Below are positions 9,303 to 17,813 of a stretch of DNA of 64,000 nucleotides, piece by piece. The stretch is from NCBI GenBank assembly GCA_020635675.1, contig JACJZJ010000004.1:1-64000 (forward strand), given 5' to 3'. Position 1 is the stretch's first letter. Each line of letters begins with the position of its first letter. The notes under the pieces are model-generated. The model searched no databases and was not told the origin of the DNA. It saw only the letters and a list, made by a program, of their open reading frames with translations. Source of the stretch: Flavobacteriales bacterium. GTDB lineage: Bacteria; Bacteroidota; Bacteroidia; Flavobacteriales_F; PHOS-HE28. A program made the translations under genes and the position numbers.

Positions 9303-9626
9303 TCACTCTTCCGTACCGAAAAAGCTCTTCCCCATCGCCACGATCAAGCCCAGGACGGTACCCATCACGAAGGTGAAGGACGACTCCGTGATCTTGCCGA
9401 AGGACACCAACAGCGACACAGCGATCACGATCACAAGTGTCATCCAGAAAAGACCTGTGAGGGTGCGCTTCGACACCGGCACATCGTGTTCCTGGAGCTC
9501 GGCCATCTTGAACTGGAAATAGAGCTCGACTTTGCTCAAAGCTCTCTTCCAAAGCTCAAGCTTCTTTAGTTCGATCTGGTCCTTGCCGCTCAGCGGTTGG
9601 TCATTGTTGGGTTGCTGCTCGTCCAT
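9303..9626 (-). CDS. Small two-helix membrane protein of unknown function
   Basis: This 107-residue protein has a charged, predicted coiled N-terminus (about 1-50) with the motif KKLELWKRALSKVELYFQFK. Two hydrophobic segments follow (about 57-75 and 82-99), the second ending near a conserved-looking Gly-Lys-Ser-Phe-Phe-Gly. I do not recognise a family. It lies 45 nt downstream of the DUF262 gene in the defence operon. A membrane-effector role is possible, but only position supports it. Confidence 0.7.
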   Translation of the reverse strand: MDEQQPNNDQPLSGKDQIELKKLELWKRALSKVELYFQFKMAELQEHDVPVSKRTLTGLFWMTLVIVIAVSLLVSFGKITESSFTFVMGTVLGLIVAMGKSFFGTEE

Positions 9627-9671
9627 GATGTGTGGTATCGGACTTTGTGCCAGGCAACCTATGTGCCGATC

Positions 9672-11489
9672 TCACAACCCCTCATACCACCTCCTGATCT
9701 TCTGTGCCATCAGCCCTTTGCGTTGGGCCAGGAAGTCAGCGTAGTCGTCCACGTCCATGGTGAAGATGGACGCGGGGATGCAGTTCTCCTGCATGTTCTC
9801 CAGCAGATCGTTGCGGTCGCGGAGACCGCGCACGCCGTCGATCCGGCCGGGTCGGGTCACGTCGCGATCGATCTTGGCGGCCACGGCGGAGAAGTATTCG
9901 CCCGGGCTGCGGTCGCCGATCTTGATGTTGCCGGGCTGGTCCATGAAGGTCAGGTTGCACAGCTTGTTGTAGAGGCTGCGGCCCATGCCGTGCTTCTTCA
10001 GCAGGTTGCGCGGGAAGATGTGGTGGATGTCGCCGCGCGTGAGCAACATGTCGTGGATGGTGAGGTGGCGACTGAAAAGGCCATGGTCCCTATGGCTCAC
10101 CTGGGCCGCCAGATACAGGCCGAAGAAGGGACTGCTCATCACCGGGCTCTCCATGTGGCCCGGCAGCACGGAGTTCCAGAAGGCGTCGCTCAGGTCGCCG
10201 GCCTCGATCTCCGTCAGGTATTCGGCGGCATCACGTTCGTTCAGGCGTTTGATGTCGCGGTCAAAGCGGCTCTCGAAGCTGCCCGTGGCGCGCTCGGTCA
10301 GAATGCTCATCACGTACCAGCGACGCACCAGGCTCTGCAGCCGATCGCCACGGTCCATGCCCTGGCGACGGAGGTGCAGGTACAGCAGGTAGGCGAAGTT
10401 GATCGCGTTCTGGCTGCGCATCAACTTGTTGTGCACGAAGCCTGCTGAGCGCAGGATCAGCGTGAAGAACTTGAAATCGCTCTCGTTCATGAAGCGCGTC
10501 ACCCCGGCATCCAGCCGTTCAAAGCTGTCCTGCACGATGTACTCCTCATAGGTGCGCTTCTCGAAATCGCGGCCGCTCAGCAGGGCCACCAGATCGCTCA
10601 TCTTGCCGCGACCGAACTCCACGCCGGAGGCCACACGCAGCATGTCCGTGTAATCCGGGTCGTACAGGTCCTCGGTCTCGTGCTTCAACCATTTCATGCT
10701 GCGGAAGTGGTCCGTGGCGGCGAACTCCGGGTCGTGGTCCTGGATGTGGTCGTAGTACTGCGGCTCGCGGCTCAGGTGGCAGAAGTAGTCGATCGCCTTG
10801 CGCAGCAGCGGGCCGCCGTGCTGCTCGTTGCTCGCGATCTTGCTCATGGCGAAGTCCGCCTGGCTCAGCACCACGCCCTTGCTGTTGATGCGGATGAAGA
10901 TCTCCGTCACCGTCTCGATGTCCAGGTCGTGGTTCAGCTCGATCACACCGATCTGGCGCTTGGCCAGGTTGGCGAGCTGGCCGAGACTGGTCTCCACTTT
11001 GTCCGGATCGGCATCGGGGTTGGCCGCCGTATAGTCCCGGTTTAGTTTGATCAGGCTGAATCCGGACTGGAAGAACATGCTGATGTCCGGCAGCCAGGCC
11101 TTGTCCTTCTCGATGATGGGCGTGCGCACCTCGAAGCGCTCCTCCAGCGGGTGGAAGGCGATCTTGATCTTGATGCGGGCATAGTCCTGGTCCACCACGT
11201 ATTCGTCCATCAGCGCGGCGCGCAGGGCGGTGATGCGCTGCTGCCCATCGATCAGGATCTTCTTGCCGCCGCCCAGGGTGCCGTCCTTCAGGCGCACGTC
11301 GGGGTTCTTCCAGGTGATGATGTAGCCCACCGGAAAGCCCTGATAGATGCTGTCCATCAGGTCGCGCACCTTGCTCTTGTCCCACACGAAGGGGCGTTGG
11401 ATCTCCGGTATGGCGATCTCGCCTTCTTTAACCCAGGCCAATAGGCTCTCGATCAAAGGCTGTTGGATGCTGTACTTCTGCGTCTGCAT
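9672..11489 (-). CDS. DUF262/HNH (GmrSD-like) protein
   Basis: This 605-residue protein has an N-terminal DUF262 ParB/Srx-like domain (about 5-230) with the diagnostic DGQQR (81-85). A C-terminal HNH-type nuclease motif starts DIHHIFPRNLL (487-497, His489-His490), as in DUF1524. The same two domains form the GmrSD type IV restriction enzyme that acts on modified phage DNA, so a nucleotide-dependent nuclease in phage defence is the best guess. The gene begins 1 nt after the stop of the upstream PD-(D/E)XK-like gene, so the two probably function together. Confidence 0.85.
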   Translation of the reverse strand: MQTQKYSIQQPLIESLLAWVKEGEIAIPEIQRPFVWDKSKVRDLMDSIYQGFPVGYIITWKNPDVRLKDGTLGGGKKILIDGQQRITALRAALMDEYVVDQDYARIKIKIAFHPLEERFEVRTPIIEKDKAWLPDISMFFQSGFSLIKLNRDYTAANPDADPDKVETSLGQLANLAKRQIGVIELNHDLDIETVTEIFIRINSKGVVLSQADFAMSKIASNEQHGGPLLRKAIDYFCHLSREPQYYDHIQDHDPEFAATDHFRSMKWLKHETEDLYDPDYTDMLRVASGVEFGRGKMSDLVALLSGRDFEKRTYEEYIVQDSFERLDAGVTRFMNESDFKFFTLILRSAGFVHNKLMRSQNAINFAYLLYLHLRRQGMDRGDRLQSLVRRWYVMSILTERATGSFESRFDRDIKRLNERDAAEYLTEIEAGDLSDAFWNSVLPGHMESPVMSSPFFGLYLAAQVSHRDHGLFSRHLTIHDMLLTRGDIHHIFPRNLLKKHGMGRSLYNKLCNLTFMDQPGNIKIGDRSPGEYFSAVAAKIDRDVTRPGRIDGVRGLRDRNDLLENMQENCIPASIFTMDVDDYADFLAQRKGLMAQKIRRWYEGL

Positions 11490-11490
11490 T

Positions 11491-12516
11491 TCATAGGGTC
11501 TCTTCCCAAGTCTTGTTCTTCAATCGTTCAGCGATTACCTCCGTCGGCGGCATTTCGGTCAGGTTCTTACCGAGGTAGTCGCGTAGGTCGAAGTCACGCC
11601 ACTTTCTGATCGGGTAGGGCGTGGACTTCTTGAAGCTGGTCTCAAAGAACTTGTCCACGATGAAGAACCTGCACCCCTTACTCACATCATATCGGCCGCG
11701 TCCAAGCTTGGCTGCATGAATGATGGCTTTGATCCGTTCTCGCTGTTCGGGCGTCACTTCCACGCCTTTGTCTGATTCCACATTCACCAACTCGTCGTCC
11801 ACCAGCTCAGCCCGTACGGAGTTCTCCATCTTGCCGATGGCGCAGACCTCCTTGTCCGCATATAGCCCGAAGTAATGATGGTCGAAGGTGCCCTTGTCGA
11901 GCGATTCGTAATACACGCCGTACTTCATATTCTCAGCATAGCTCCATCCCGCTGTGTTTGCACGCAGCCAGTACTTGGACCAGGGCAAAACATCCATTGT
12001 ATCGCAGAACTGCCGATAGTCATCAACGAGTTCAAGTAGCTCGTACTCGCGCTCGTTGATGCTTGCCTTCGCCGCCTGTATTAGGTCCTCGAACGATCTC
12101 GAGACCACCCGCACCCCAGCGGTCAATGCGCTTGGGTCGACCAGTCGAGCAAGCGTGTGCTCATCCAGTGGCTCATTGCTCAACAGCAGCAGGATTTTTG
12201 TCGACTCTGCTTTAAAGGCTTCGAGATGTCCGGTCAGCTGATCCCTGGTGAAGTCCGTTCCCCGCTTTGTTTCGAGGACTAGTCTGAAGCTTGACTGGCT
12301 GATGTTCGCATCAGGCACCGTTCCCTTGTGAATGCGACCTTGTTGCACAACATCGATTCCGACGGATATCTCGGCCTCTTCACCGAGCAAGCTGTTCAAA
12401 ACATCCTCGAATAGGCTCGGTCTCTCTTTGTAGAATAGGTTCAGAAGCAGAAGCGTGTTGTTCGTGATCACGTTCTCGCGCTGGCTGTAACGGGGGAAGT
12501 AGTGGACCTTACTCAT
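11491..12516 (-). CDS. PD-(D/E)XK nuclease-like protein
   Basis: This 341-residue protein shows a PD-(D/E)XK arrangement: Pro68-Asp69, then Glu82-Thr-Lys84 at the end of a hydrophobic strand, with Asp55 upstream. I recognise no named family; the remaining 200 residues carry no clear motif. It is one nucleotide from the DUF262/HNH gene and about 50 nt downstream of the 88-residue orphan. By eye, this stretch up to about 15 kb is more AT-rich than the flanking genes, consistent with separate acquisition. Confidence 0.7.
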   Translation of the reverse strand: MSKVHYFPRYSQRENVITNNTLLLLNLFYKERPSLFEDVLNSLLGEEAEISVGIDVVQQGRIHKGTVPDANISQSSFRLVLETKRGTDFTRDQLTGHLEAFKAESTKILLLLSNEPLDEHTLARLVDPSALTAGVRVVSRSFEDLIQAAKASINEREYELLELVDDYRQFCDTMDVLPWSKYWLRANTAGWSYAENMKYGVYYESLDKGTFDHHYFGLYADKEVCAIGKMENSVRAELVDDELVNVESDKGVEVTPEQRERIKAIIHAAKLGRGRYDVSKGCRFFIVDKFFETSFKKSTPYPIRKWRDFDLRDYLGKNLTEMPPTEVIAERLKNKTWEETL

Positions 12517-12566
12517 GTCATTCGGCCTTTTGTTCCAACGCCACTAGAAACATCCTAGGTCGCCAA

Positions 12567-12833
12567 CTAGGCAGTAGGTGGGTCCTTGGGTTCCCTGTCT
12601 CTGAGGATATGATCGACGATGTCGCCCATTGAGGTTTCTAGATCAGGGTGCTTGCTCACCTCCGTGAATTCCCCTTCTGGATATTCAGCGATGGTCATGA
12701 CCACGGTGTCATCAGAATCCAATGAGACCTCCCATGTTGCATCAGCGCCCATGTTCCTTTCTGAAACTTCGGTCACGTCAAGAGTGGCCTGTTCAATTTG
12801 CCCGTTGTGGGACACAACTATGTTGTAAGCCAT
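12567..12833 (-). CDS. Small acidic protein of unknown function
   Basis: This ORF gives an 88-residue acidic, soluble protein starting MAYNIVVSHNG. An upstream start at 12896 is possible, but the ATG at 12833 follows the intergenic gap better and begins with a clean beta-strand. No family is recognised. It lies 69 nt downstream of the CD-NTase gene on the same strand. It could be a CBASS accessory, a regulator of the following PD-(D/E)XK/DUF262 pair, or unrelated cargo. Confidence 0.55.
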   Translation of the reverse strand: MAYNIVVSHNGQIEQATLDVTEVSERNMGADATWEVSLDSDDTVVMTIAEYPEGEFTEVSKHPDLETSMGDIVDHILRDREPKDPPTA

Positions 12834-12902
12834 TGTTTGGAGTTTGGTTGTCTTGTCGTTCTGAAGGGTTCTATCTGAGCGAATACCCCGATGCAATTCT
12901 TC

Positions 12903-13973
12903 CTACATCCTCCTTTGTGGCGGTACAAACCATGGGGTCTGCTTTACACCACCCGGCCAGCGGACCTTGGCCTCATTCAGTCTGCGTGCACTTTGGCGCA
13001 GGCTGTTCTCGATGTCCTCAAGCAACCCTTGCAGTTCACGACGAAGTGAAGTGAGTTGCACTAGCGTCGCCTTGCCCGTTGTGAAGATCTTGCGTTTGCT
13101 ATCCGGTACATCCAAGCTATTCCTCAGTGTTGCATCGGACTCCAATGTGACCAACCAATCCTTGCACGCGACAGCCAAGAGAATCTCATCACCAATGCTC
13201 CAAGCCATCTTTGAATCAGGCATGGAATAGACGACCGATTCGATATCGTAGCTGGACATGTCACAACGTCCTTCCGAGTCATACTTAAGCGATTTGAGGA
13301 GCCTCACCAACGCCTTTGTGTTGCCTGCAGTGCGTTGGTCCTTTGCCTCCAGAAGTGCGCCATGTATGAATGGTTGGTCCCACTGCCGTTCAGGAACCGA
13401 GATGTCTAGTATGCCAATGCCTCGATAGACCTCGTTCCCGCTTTGTGCATAATCGTTCGTCCTCCACCAGTTGCAGGGCACAACATCGACCGTTCGGGTC
13501 AAAGAGCCTCCTGAGATTCGGACGCACTTGGTAGGCTTGTCGTCGACCGTGGCTGCATAGAATGCTGAACGAAGTGTTGAGGTGGTTATCGAGCGCAGCT
13601 GCTGTAGATCCGCCAAGGGATCACCGGCATATGGGCTTGGCGGCACTTGGGGTCGCTGCCAATCCTCGAATCGCTGCTCAACAACAAGCAGGTCGATATC
13701 GCTATGGGCGAGGATGTGTGTGTTCTTCGTTACTGAACCCTGGTAGCCTTTCTCTGCGGAAAGACCATTCCTCCAGAGCCCTTGAAAGACCTGATTGAAC
13801 ACTCGATCTGCTTCGGCAAGGGTGTTCTGAGTATAGCCCGCCTCAACAGGTTGCATCGCTCCTACGAGATATTGGACCGACGCATCCTCTTGGACTTGAC
13901 TATACGCCTCTTGCAGCTGGCGCTGTTCCGGATTCCTACGGGCGCGGAGATTGTTAAGGGCCGATACTCGCAT
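12903..13973 (-). CDS. CD-NTase (CdnE-like cyclic-nucleotide synthase), CBASS
   Basis: This 356-residue nucleotidyltransferase has the polymerase-beta-type active site: GS at 79-80, Asp92-x-Asp94 in HSDIDLLVV, and the third acid Asp163 in TRTVDVVP. It starts 4 nt after the TIR-STING stop codon. Prokaryotic STING partners are CdnE-type cyclases that make cyclic di-GMP (established for characterised examples), so c-di-GMP synthesis on phage infection is inferred. No Cap2/Cap3 ubiquitin-like genes or HORMA/TRIP13 genes are present, which fits a minimal type I CBASS. Confidence 0.85.
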   Translation of the reverse strand: MRVSALNNLRARRNPEQRQLQEAYSQVQEDASVQYLVGAMQPVEAGYTQNTLAEADRVFNQVFQGLWRNGLSAEKGYQGSVTKNTHILAHSDIDLLVVEQRFEDWQRPQVPPSPYAGDPLADLQQLRSITTSTLRSAFYAATVDDKPTKCVRISGGSLTRTVDVVPCNWWRTNDYAQSGNEVYRGIGILDISVPERQWDQPFIHGALLEAKDQRTAGNTKALVRLLKSLKYDSEGRCDMSSYDIESVVYSMPDSKMAWSIGDEILLAVACKDWLVTLESDATLRNSLDVPDSKRKIFTTGKATLVQLTSLRRELQGLLEDIENSLRQSARRLNEAKVRWPGGVKQTPWFVPPQRRM

Positions 13974-13977
13974 CTTA

Positions 13978-14958
13978 TTACTTGGCTTGAGTGAATTTCA
14001 CCTTGTCCCGCACTCCAGATACACCCGCCTCCGTGAGCAGCGCTTCGATGGCGCGTTTGAAATTCGCGATCTCCTTCTGGTCGAGGATCGTGTGGTACTT
14101 CCCAAAGCCGATGTAGGGTCCGGAAAGAGCCATCTGCACCGCTTTGTGGGACGCACCTAACGTGGTGGGATAGTCATAGAAATGCACCCTGCCCTTGAAA
14201 ACGCCCGCGCCGACGTAGAACGGATACTGGCGATTGCCGAGAGTCAAAATGAAGTCCTGCAATCCCTTGGACTTCACATAGGCTTTTGCACCTTCTACTG
14301 AAGCCTTGGTCAAGTCCTTGGGCAACACCACCGTGAAGTCGAAGTTCCCCTTGCTGATATCCACGGTCTTCCCGCCGACTTGGATGGTCTTGAGATCGGC
14401 CAGCCCCTTGCAAACCGGCACAACGAAATTCTGGACGTACCCAGTAGCAAGTCCGGTCGAAGGAAGAAGCTGTAGGGTTGCTTGCTCTGAGCGCTCCTGG
14501 ATCGTTTCGACCAGGTCTTTCAGGTCCTTATGGATGTGACGCTTCAGCTTGTCCAAAGACATGTCGCTGATCCGCGCTGTATTGCTGCCGAGTATGTCGG
14601 TGGGGAGCTTTGGCGATGCCTTCTTCCCGTTCGGCTTGACGCTCTTTTGGGACACCACGGCGAAAGTCCGCCTGCGTCCCAATGCCCCTGTGAAAAGTCC
14701 CAGCTCGTAGATGACGTTATCGCGAGGTGTACCGCTTCTCTTCTTGCGCACGACCGAAGTATCGTCGTCGGTGACCACCAACACTGCGAAGTCGTAGCAC
14801 TGCATGAATATGAGCAGGCTGTTCAGGGTGTCTTCACCAAGCTCGAACAGGTGATCCTTCCAGAGCTTGGCGTCGAAGTGCTTGGACAACTCCTTCTCCA
14901 CCAGCTTCGCGATGGGAAGTGCTTCCGTGCTTGATCCGATGAATATGCTTGGCTTCAT
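13978..14958 (-). CDS. TIR-STING CBASS effector
   Basis: This 326-residue protein has an N-terminal TIR-like NADase domain (about 1-150) with FIGSS (6-10) and RDNVIYELGLF, whose Glu85 is the likely catalytic residue. The C-terminal half matches prokaryotic STING by pattern: GYVQNF (173-178) for the dimer helix and YDYPTTL (261-267) in the ligand-binding lid. Known TIR-STING proteins bind c-di-GMP, form filaments and deplete NAD+, killing the infected cell. It lies 4 nt upstream of the CD-NTase gene and 15 nt downstream of hsdS. Confidence 0.85.
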   Translation of the reverse strand: MKPSIFIGSSTEALPIAKLVEKELSKHFDAKLWKDHLFELGEDTLNSLLIFMQCYDFAVLVVTDDDTSVVRKKRSGTPRDNVIYELGLFTGALGRRRTFAVVSQKSVKPNGKKASPKLPTDILGSNTARISDMSLDKLKRHIHKDLKDLVETIQERSEQATLQLLPSTGLATGYVQNFVVPVCKGLADLKTIQVGGKTVDISKGNFDFTVVLPKDLTKASVEGAKAYVKSKGLQDFILTLGNRQYPFYVGAGVFKGRVHFYDYPTTLGASHKAVQMALSGPYIGFGKYHTILDQKEIANFKRAIEALLTEAGVSGVRDKVKFTQAK

Positions 14959-14973
14959 GTGGTGGGATATCTG

Positions 14974-16242
14974 CTATACCAACCTCCCCTCGAACGCCCG
15001 CTTCAACACCGCCTGCCGCAAGCGCACCGCCTGCTGCAGCTGCGCGTCGAGGGTGGATTCCAGTACCTCCATTCCAGACAGTCGTGACTCCACTTCGCGA
15101 ATGATCCGCTTCTGCTCCTTCACTGGCGGATAGCGAAGCGGCAAGCTCTTCAGGTCGCCTCCAGAGATACCCGACTGGCCAGCTGTTGTTCTGATCTTGG
15201 ATTCGATGTAGTCGCGGCCTTCTCCGACCGTCCCGAGTATTGCGAGCATCCCAGGGAGCAACTCGTCGTTCGGAACCCGCACTCGGATAAGCTTGTCTGG
15301 ATGCACTGTAGGCGGACAGTCATCAGGGACAAGTGCACAAGCGCCTACCATGTCGCGGCTTCCATTGTAGCGAGTAAAGAGCACATCCCCCGGTGCAACA
15401 AGGCTCGCTTCATGGTCCTTCGTCTTCGGGTCTAGGTAGCGCACATCATCGACAAAGAGTTCGAGCGGACGTACTGCGCTGATCCGGAAGATGCGTATGC
15501 CGTCTTGAGCATCGGGCTTCTTTGAGTATCCATTGCGGATGCTAACCGCGATGTCGCCAAGGACCGCCTCTTTCCATTCTTCCTGCGGAGTGTCTGCGTA
15601 GTCACCCTCCACCGCCGCCTTCAACACCGCCTGCTTGTACCGCTTCAGCTTGGCCTTGGCCGCGTGCAGGCGGCTTACCGCCGCATCCAGCCGCCCCAGC
15701 TGCCGCTCTATCGCTTCCACGATCCGGCGCTGTTCGGGGAGGGGGGCAACAGGTATAGGCAGCTTCTTGGCTTTCGCGGTTGAGAGTTCCAGGAAGGTCG
15801 TTCCACTTGCAACCTCTTCGGCCATGGACTTGGCTCCTTTCAGCCACCAGTAGACGTAGTCAGAAGTGACCTGTGATTCGTCAAGCACGAAACTCTTGAA
15901 GCCTTGGTTAGTGCAGACTTCACCACTGGCAATCGCTACATAACCGATCGGCGCGCGTGATGTGAATAGAACTGTGCCTTTTGGTAGCAGCTTCGTGGAG
16001 CACGATTCAAGACCCTTCTTGGTAATGAAGCGCGCGCCCTCCTCAATGTACTTCTCCGTGTAGCCTGACAAGTCAGCTGGTGTAAGCCAGGCGATGTTCC
16101 CGCTTTCATAATGTTCTGGGTCGCCGGTCTTCGGAGTAGCGCCACCGATCACATCGGCCACATCCTCCATCGCGCGCCACGACCAACCCTTCGGCAGGCC
16201 CGTCAGTTCCTTCTTCACTGGTTCAACTTCTGCTTCCATCAC
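14974..16242 (-). CDS. hsdS: Type I restriction-modification specificity subunit HsdS
   Basis: This 422-residue protein has two target recognition domains (about 18-165 and 220-375). Each is followed by a conserved coiled helix starting at PLPEQRRIVEAIE and PPVKEQKRIIREVE. Each recognition domain reads one half of a bipartite site; the helices set the spacing and bind HsdM. The start overlaps the upstream Gp37-like stop (ATGA). Both domains look intact. Confidence 0.95.
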   Translation of the reverse strand: MMEAEVEPVKKELTGLPKGWSWRAMEDVADVIGGATPKTGDPEHYESGNIAWLTPADLSGYTEKYIEEGARFITKKGLESCSTKLLPKGTVLFTSRAPIGYVAIASGEVCTNQGFKSFVLDESQVTSDYVYWWLKGAKSMAEEVASGTTFLELSTAKAKKLPIPVAPLPEQRRIVEAIERQLGRLDAAVSRLHAAKAKLKRYKQAVLKAAVEGDYADTPQEEWKEAVLGDIAVSIRNGYSKKPDAQDGIRIFRISAVRPLELFVDDVRYLDPKTKDHEASLVAPGDVLFTRYNGSRDMVGACALVPDDCPPTVHPDKLIRVRVPNDELLPGMLAILGTVGEGRDYIESKIRTTAGQSGISGGDLKSLPLRYPPVKEQKRIIREVESRLSGMEVLESTLDAQLQQAVRLRQAVLKRAFEGRLV

Positions 16243-16964
16243 ACCAACTCCGGTATCTCCGGCATTTCGTTGTACTCACGTCCCTCCAGCTCTCGCCCGG
16301 CCGCCTTCTTGTTGGTGCCGCCCCATTGCTTGAAGAAGAAGGCCACATCGGCCAGGTCGCACTGGTCCTTGATGTCCAGCACCCAGTCGGGGTCCATGCG
16401 GCGGGGCTTGCGGCCGCTCTCGCCGCCCACGATCACCCAGTCGATGCCCGCAAGGTCCATGTCCGGCAACGGGCCGATGAGCGGTTCGCAGCTCAGGAAC
16501 TTCACGCGCGCGCCGGTCTGCCGCAGGGCATCGATGCGGTGCCGCACTCGGCCATCCTCTACGCTCACGCCCATCCACACGTTGTGCGGCCAGTGCAGCC
16601 GGCCCTGCTTGTCGTACTTCAGCAGCACATCGGCCCGCTTGGTGAGCACCTGGAACACGTGCTGCGGGTTGTCCTTCATCACGGCGAACACGCGCTGGAT
16701 GAAGTCCACCGGCACCTCCTTGTGAAAGAGGTCGCTCATGCTGTTCACGAACACCACCTTGGGCTTCTTCCAGGTGTAGGGCAGCTCCAGTTCTTTCTCG
16801 TGGATGCGCAGCTTGAAGTTGTCGGTGTACTTCTCCACGCCCATGGCCTGCAGGCGGCGGCTCATCACCTCCGCGTAGCAGAACTTGCAGCCCGCGCTCA
16901 GCTTGTTGCAACCCGTGGTGGGGTTCCAGGTCATCTCGGTCCATTCGATGCTGCTCTGGGCCAT
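16239..16964 (-). CDS. Phage Gp37/Gp68-like (DUF5131) radical-SAM-type protein
   Basis: This 241-residue protein begins with the family signature SIEWTEMTWNPTTGC and a three-cysteine cluster (Cys19, Cys26, Cys29). The cluster suggests an iron-sulphur, radical-SAM-like centre. Further family motifs include VFVNSMSDLFH and VIVGGESG. This is the three-Cys-motif partner of TcmP, encoded 3 nt upstream. The biochemical role is not established; the pair is often seen in phage and mobile regions. Sitting between hsdR and hsdS with overlapping ends, it is part of the restriction operon. Confidence 0.88.
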   Translation of the reverse strand: MAQSSIEWTEMTWNPTTGCNKLSAGCKFCYAEVMSRRLQAMGVEKYTDNFKLRIHEKELELPYTWKKPKVVFVNSMSDLFHKEVPVDFIQRVFAVMKDNPQHVFQVLTKRADVLLKYDKQGRLHWPHNVWMGVSVEDGRVRHRIDALRQTGARVKFLSCEPLIGPLPDMDLAGIDWVIVGGESGRKPRRMDPDWVLDIKDQCDLADVAFFFKQWGGTNKKAAGRELEGREYNEMPEIPELV

Positions 16965-16967
16965 GGG

Positions 16968-17813
16968 TCAGAAGAGTTCAAGTTGATCGTTGTTGCCTCT
17001 TTGGATCTTCCCGAAGAATTCGCTGCCTCGTTCGTGCTTTGAATAGAACGCCAGGTAGTAGATGATCCGCCTTGACCCCATGGAGATCGGTTCCTTCTTC
17101 GTATCCAACCTATACCCAAGCGCCTTCATATTGACGTCGAATTCGTCAGCCAGGAACTTGCAGAAGCTATGCACTGGGATCCGATCATCGGCGAACTTCG
17201 ATCGCCAATCCGGATTACCGGTGAATCGAGCGACCCGCTCGTGATCCGGCTGCCAGTAGCGCCCCCTGTTCCGATTGCCATCCATCTGCAAGGCGTGCAG
17301 CATCAGGATGTCGACCTTCTCCTTTGCCAGGATCCGGATCGTCTCAAAATCCAGGTTGAGGGAGAATGGATCGATAAAGCAGAATGTCAGGGTCTGCTTG
17401 CTGTTCGAGAAGGTCGGTCGCCCTGCTAGCAATTCCTCCACGCAGGAATTCGCATCGGCACAGGAGTACTGGACGGATAGCTCCGGATGCAGGCGATCCA
17501 CCCTTGCCTTCATCGCCTCAAAGGCGGCCCGATCGAAGTCGTTCAGGATGTAGTGGTCAAATGGTACGGGCGTCGACATGGCGATCAACGCGGAGTTCCG
17601 CATCAGCTGACCGGAGACCTTGTTCCTCACGAAGCCCGGCCCACAGAAAAGGTCCATGTAGATGAGGTTCCACTTGCCCTTCATCCCTTTGGTGAAGATG
17701 TCGCAGTACTTCCCAACGAGCTTGAATTTCTTCTGTGCCCATGGGCCTATCTCCATGACCGGCAAATCATCGTCCTCCACGTACTGGATGGGGTCCCACT
17801 TCGCCGCCATCAT
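16968..17813 (-). CDS. tcmP: Three-Cys-motif partner protein TcmP
   Basis: This 281-residue protein has the TcmP pattern: an N-terminal WAQKKF.L..KY segment, a methyltransferase-like YMDLFCGPGF (about 50-59), then FIDPF and a second alpha/beta half. The fold resembles SAM-dependent methyltransferases, but the activity is unproven. The start overlaps the hsdR stop (ATGA), and the Gp37-like partner follows after 3 nt. The coupling indicates that the pair is expressed with the restriction enzyme. Confidence 0.85.
   Translation of the reverse strand: MMAAKWDPIQYVEDDDLPVMEIGPWAQKKFKLVGKYCDIFTKGMKGKWNLIYMDLFCGPGFVRNKVSGQLMRNSALIAMSTPVPFDHYILNDFDRAAFEAMKARVDRLHPELSVQYSCADANSCVEELLAGRPTFSNSKQTLTFCFIDPFSLNLDFETIRILAKEKVDILMLHALQMDGNRNRGRYWQPDHERVARFTGNPDWRSKFADDRIPVHSFCKFLADEFDVNMKALGYRLDTKKEPISMGSRRIIYYLAFYSKHERGSEFFGKIQRGNNDQLELF

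Noticed and set aside
9163..9552. 129-codon ORF covering the hsdM relic
   Set aside because: Only the internal segment resembles hsdM. The upstream part is antisense to the small membrane protein gene.
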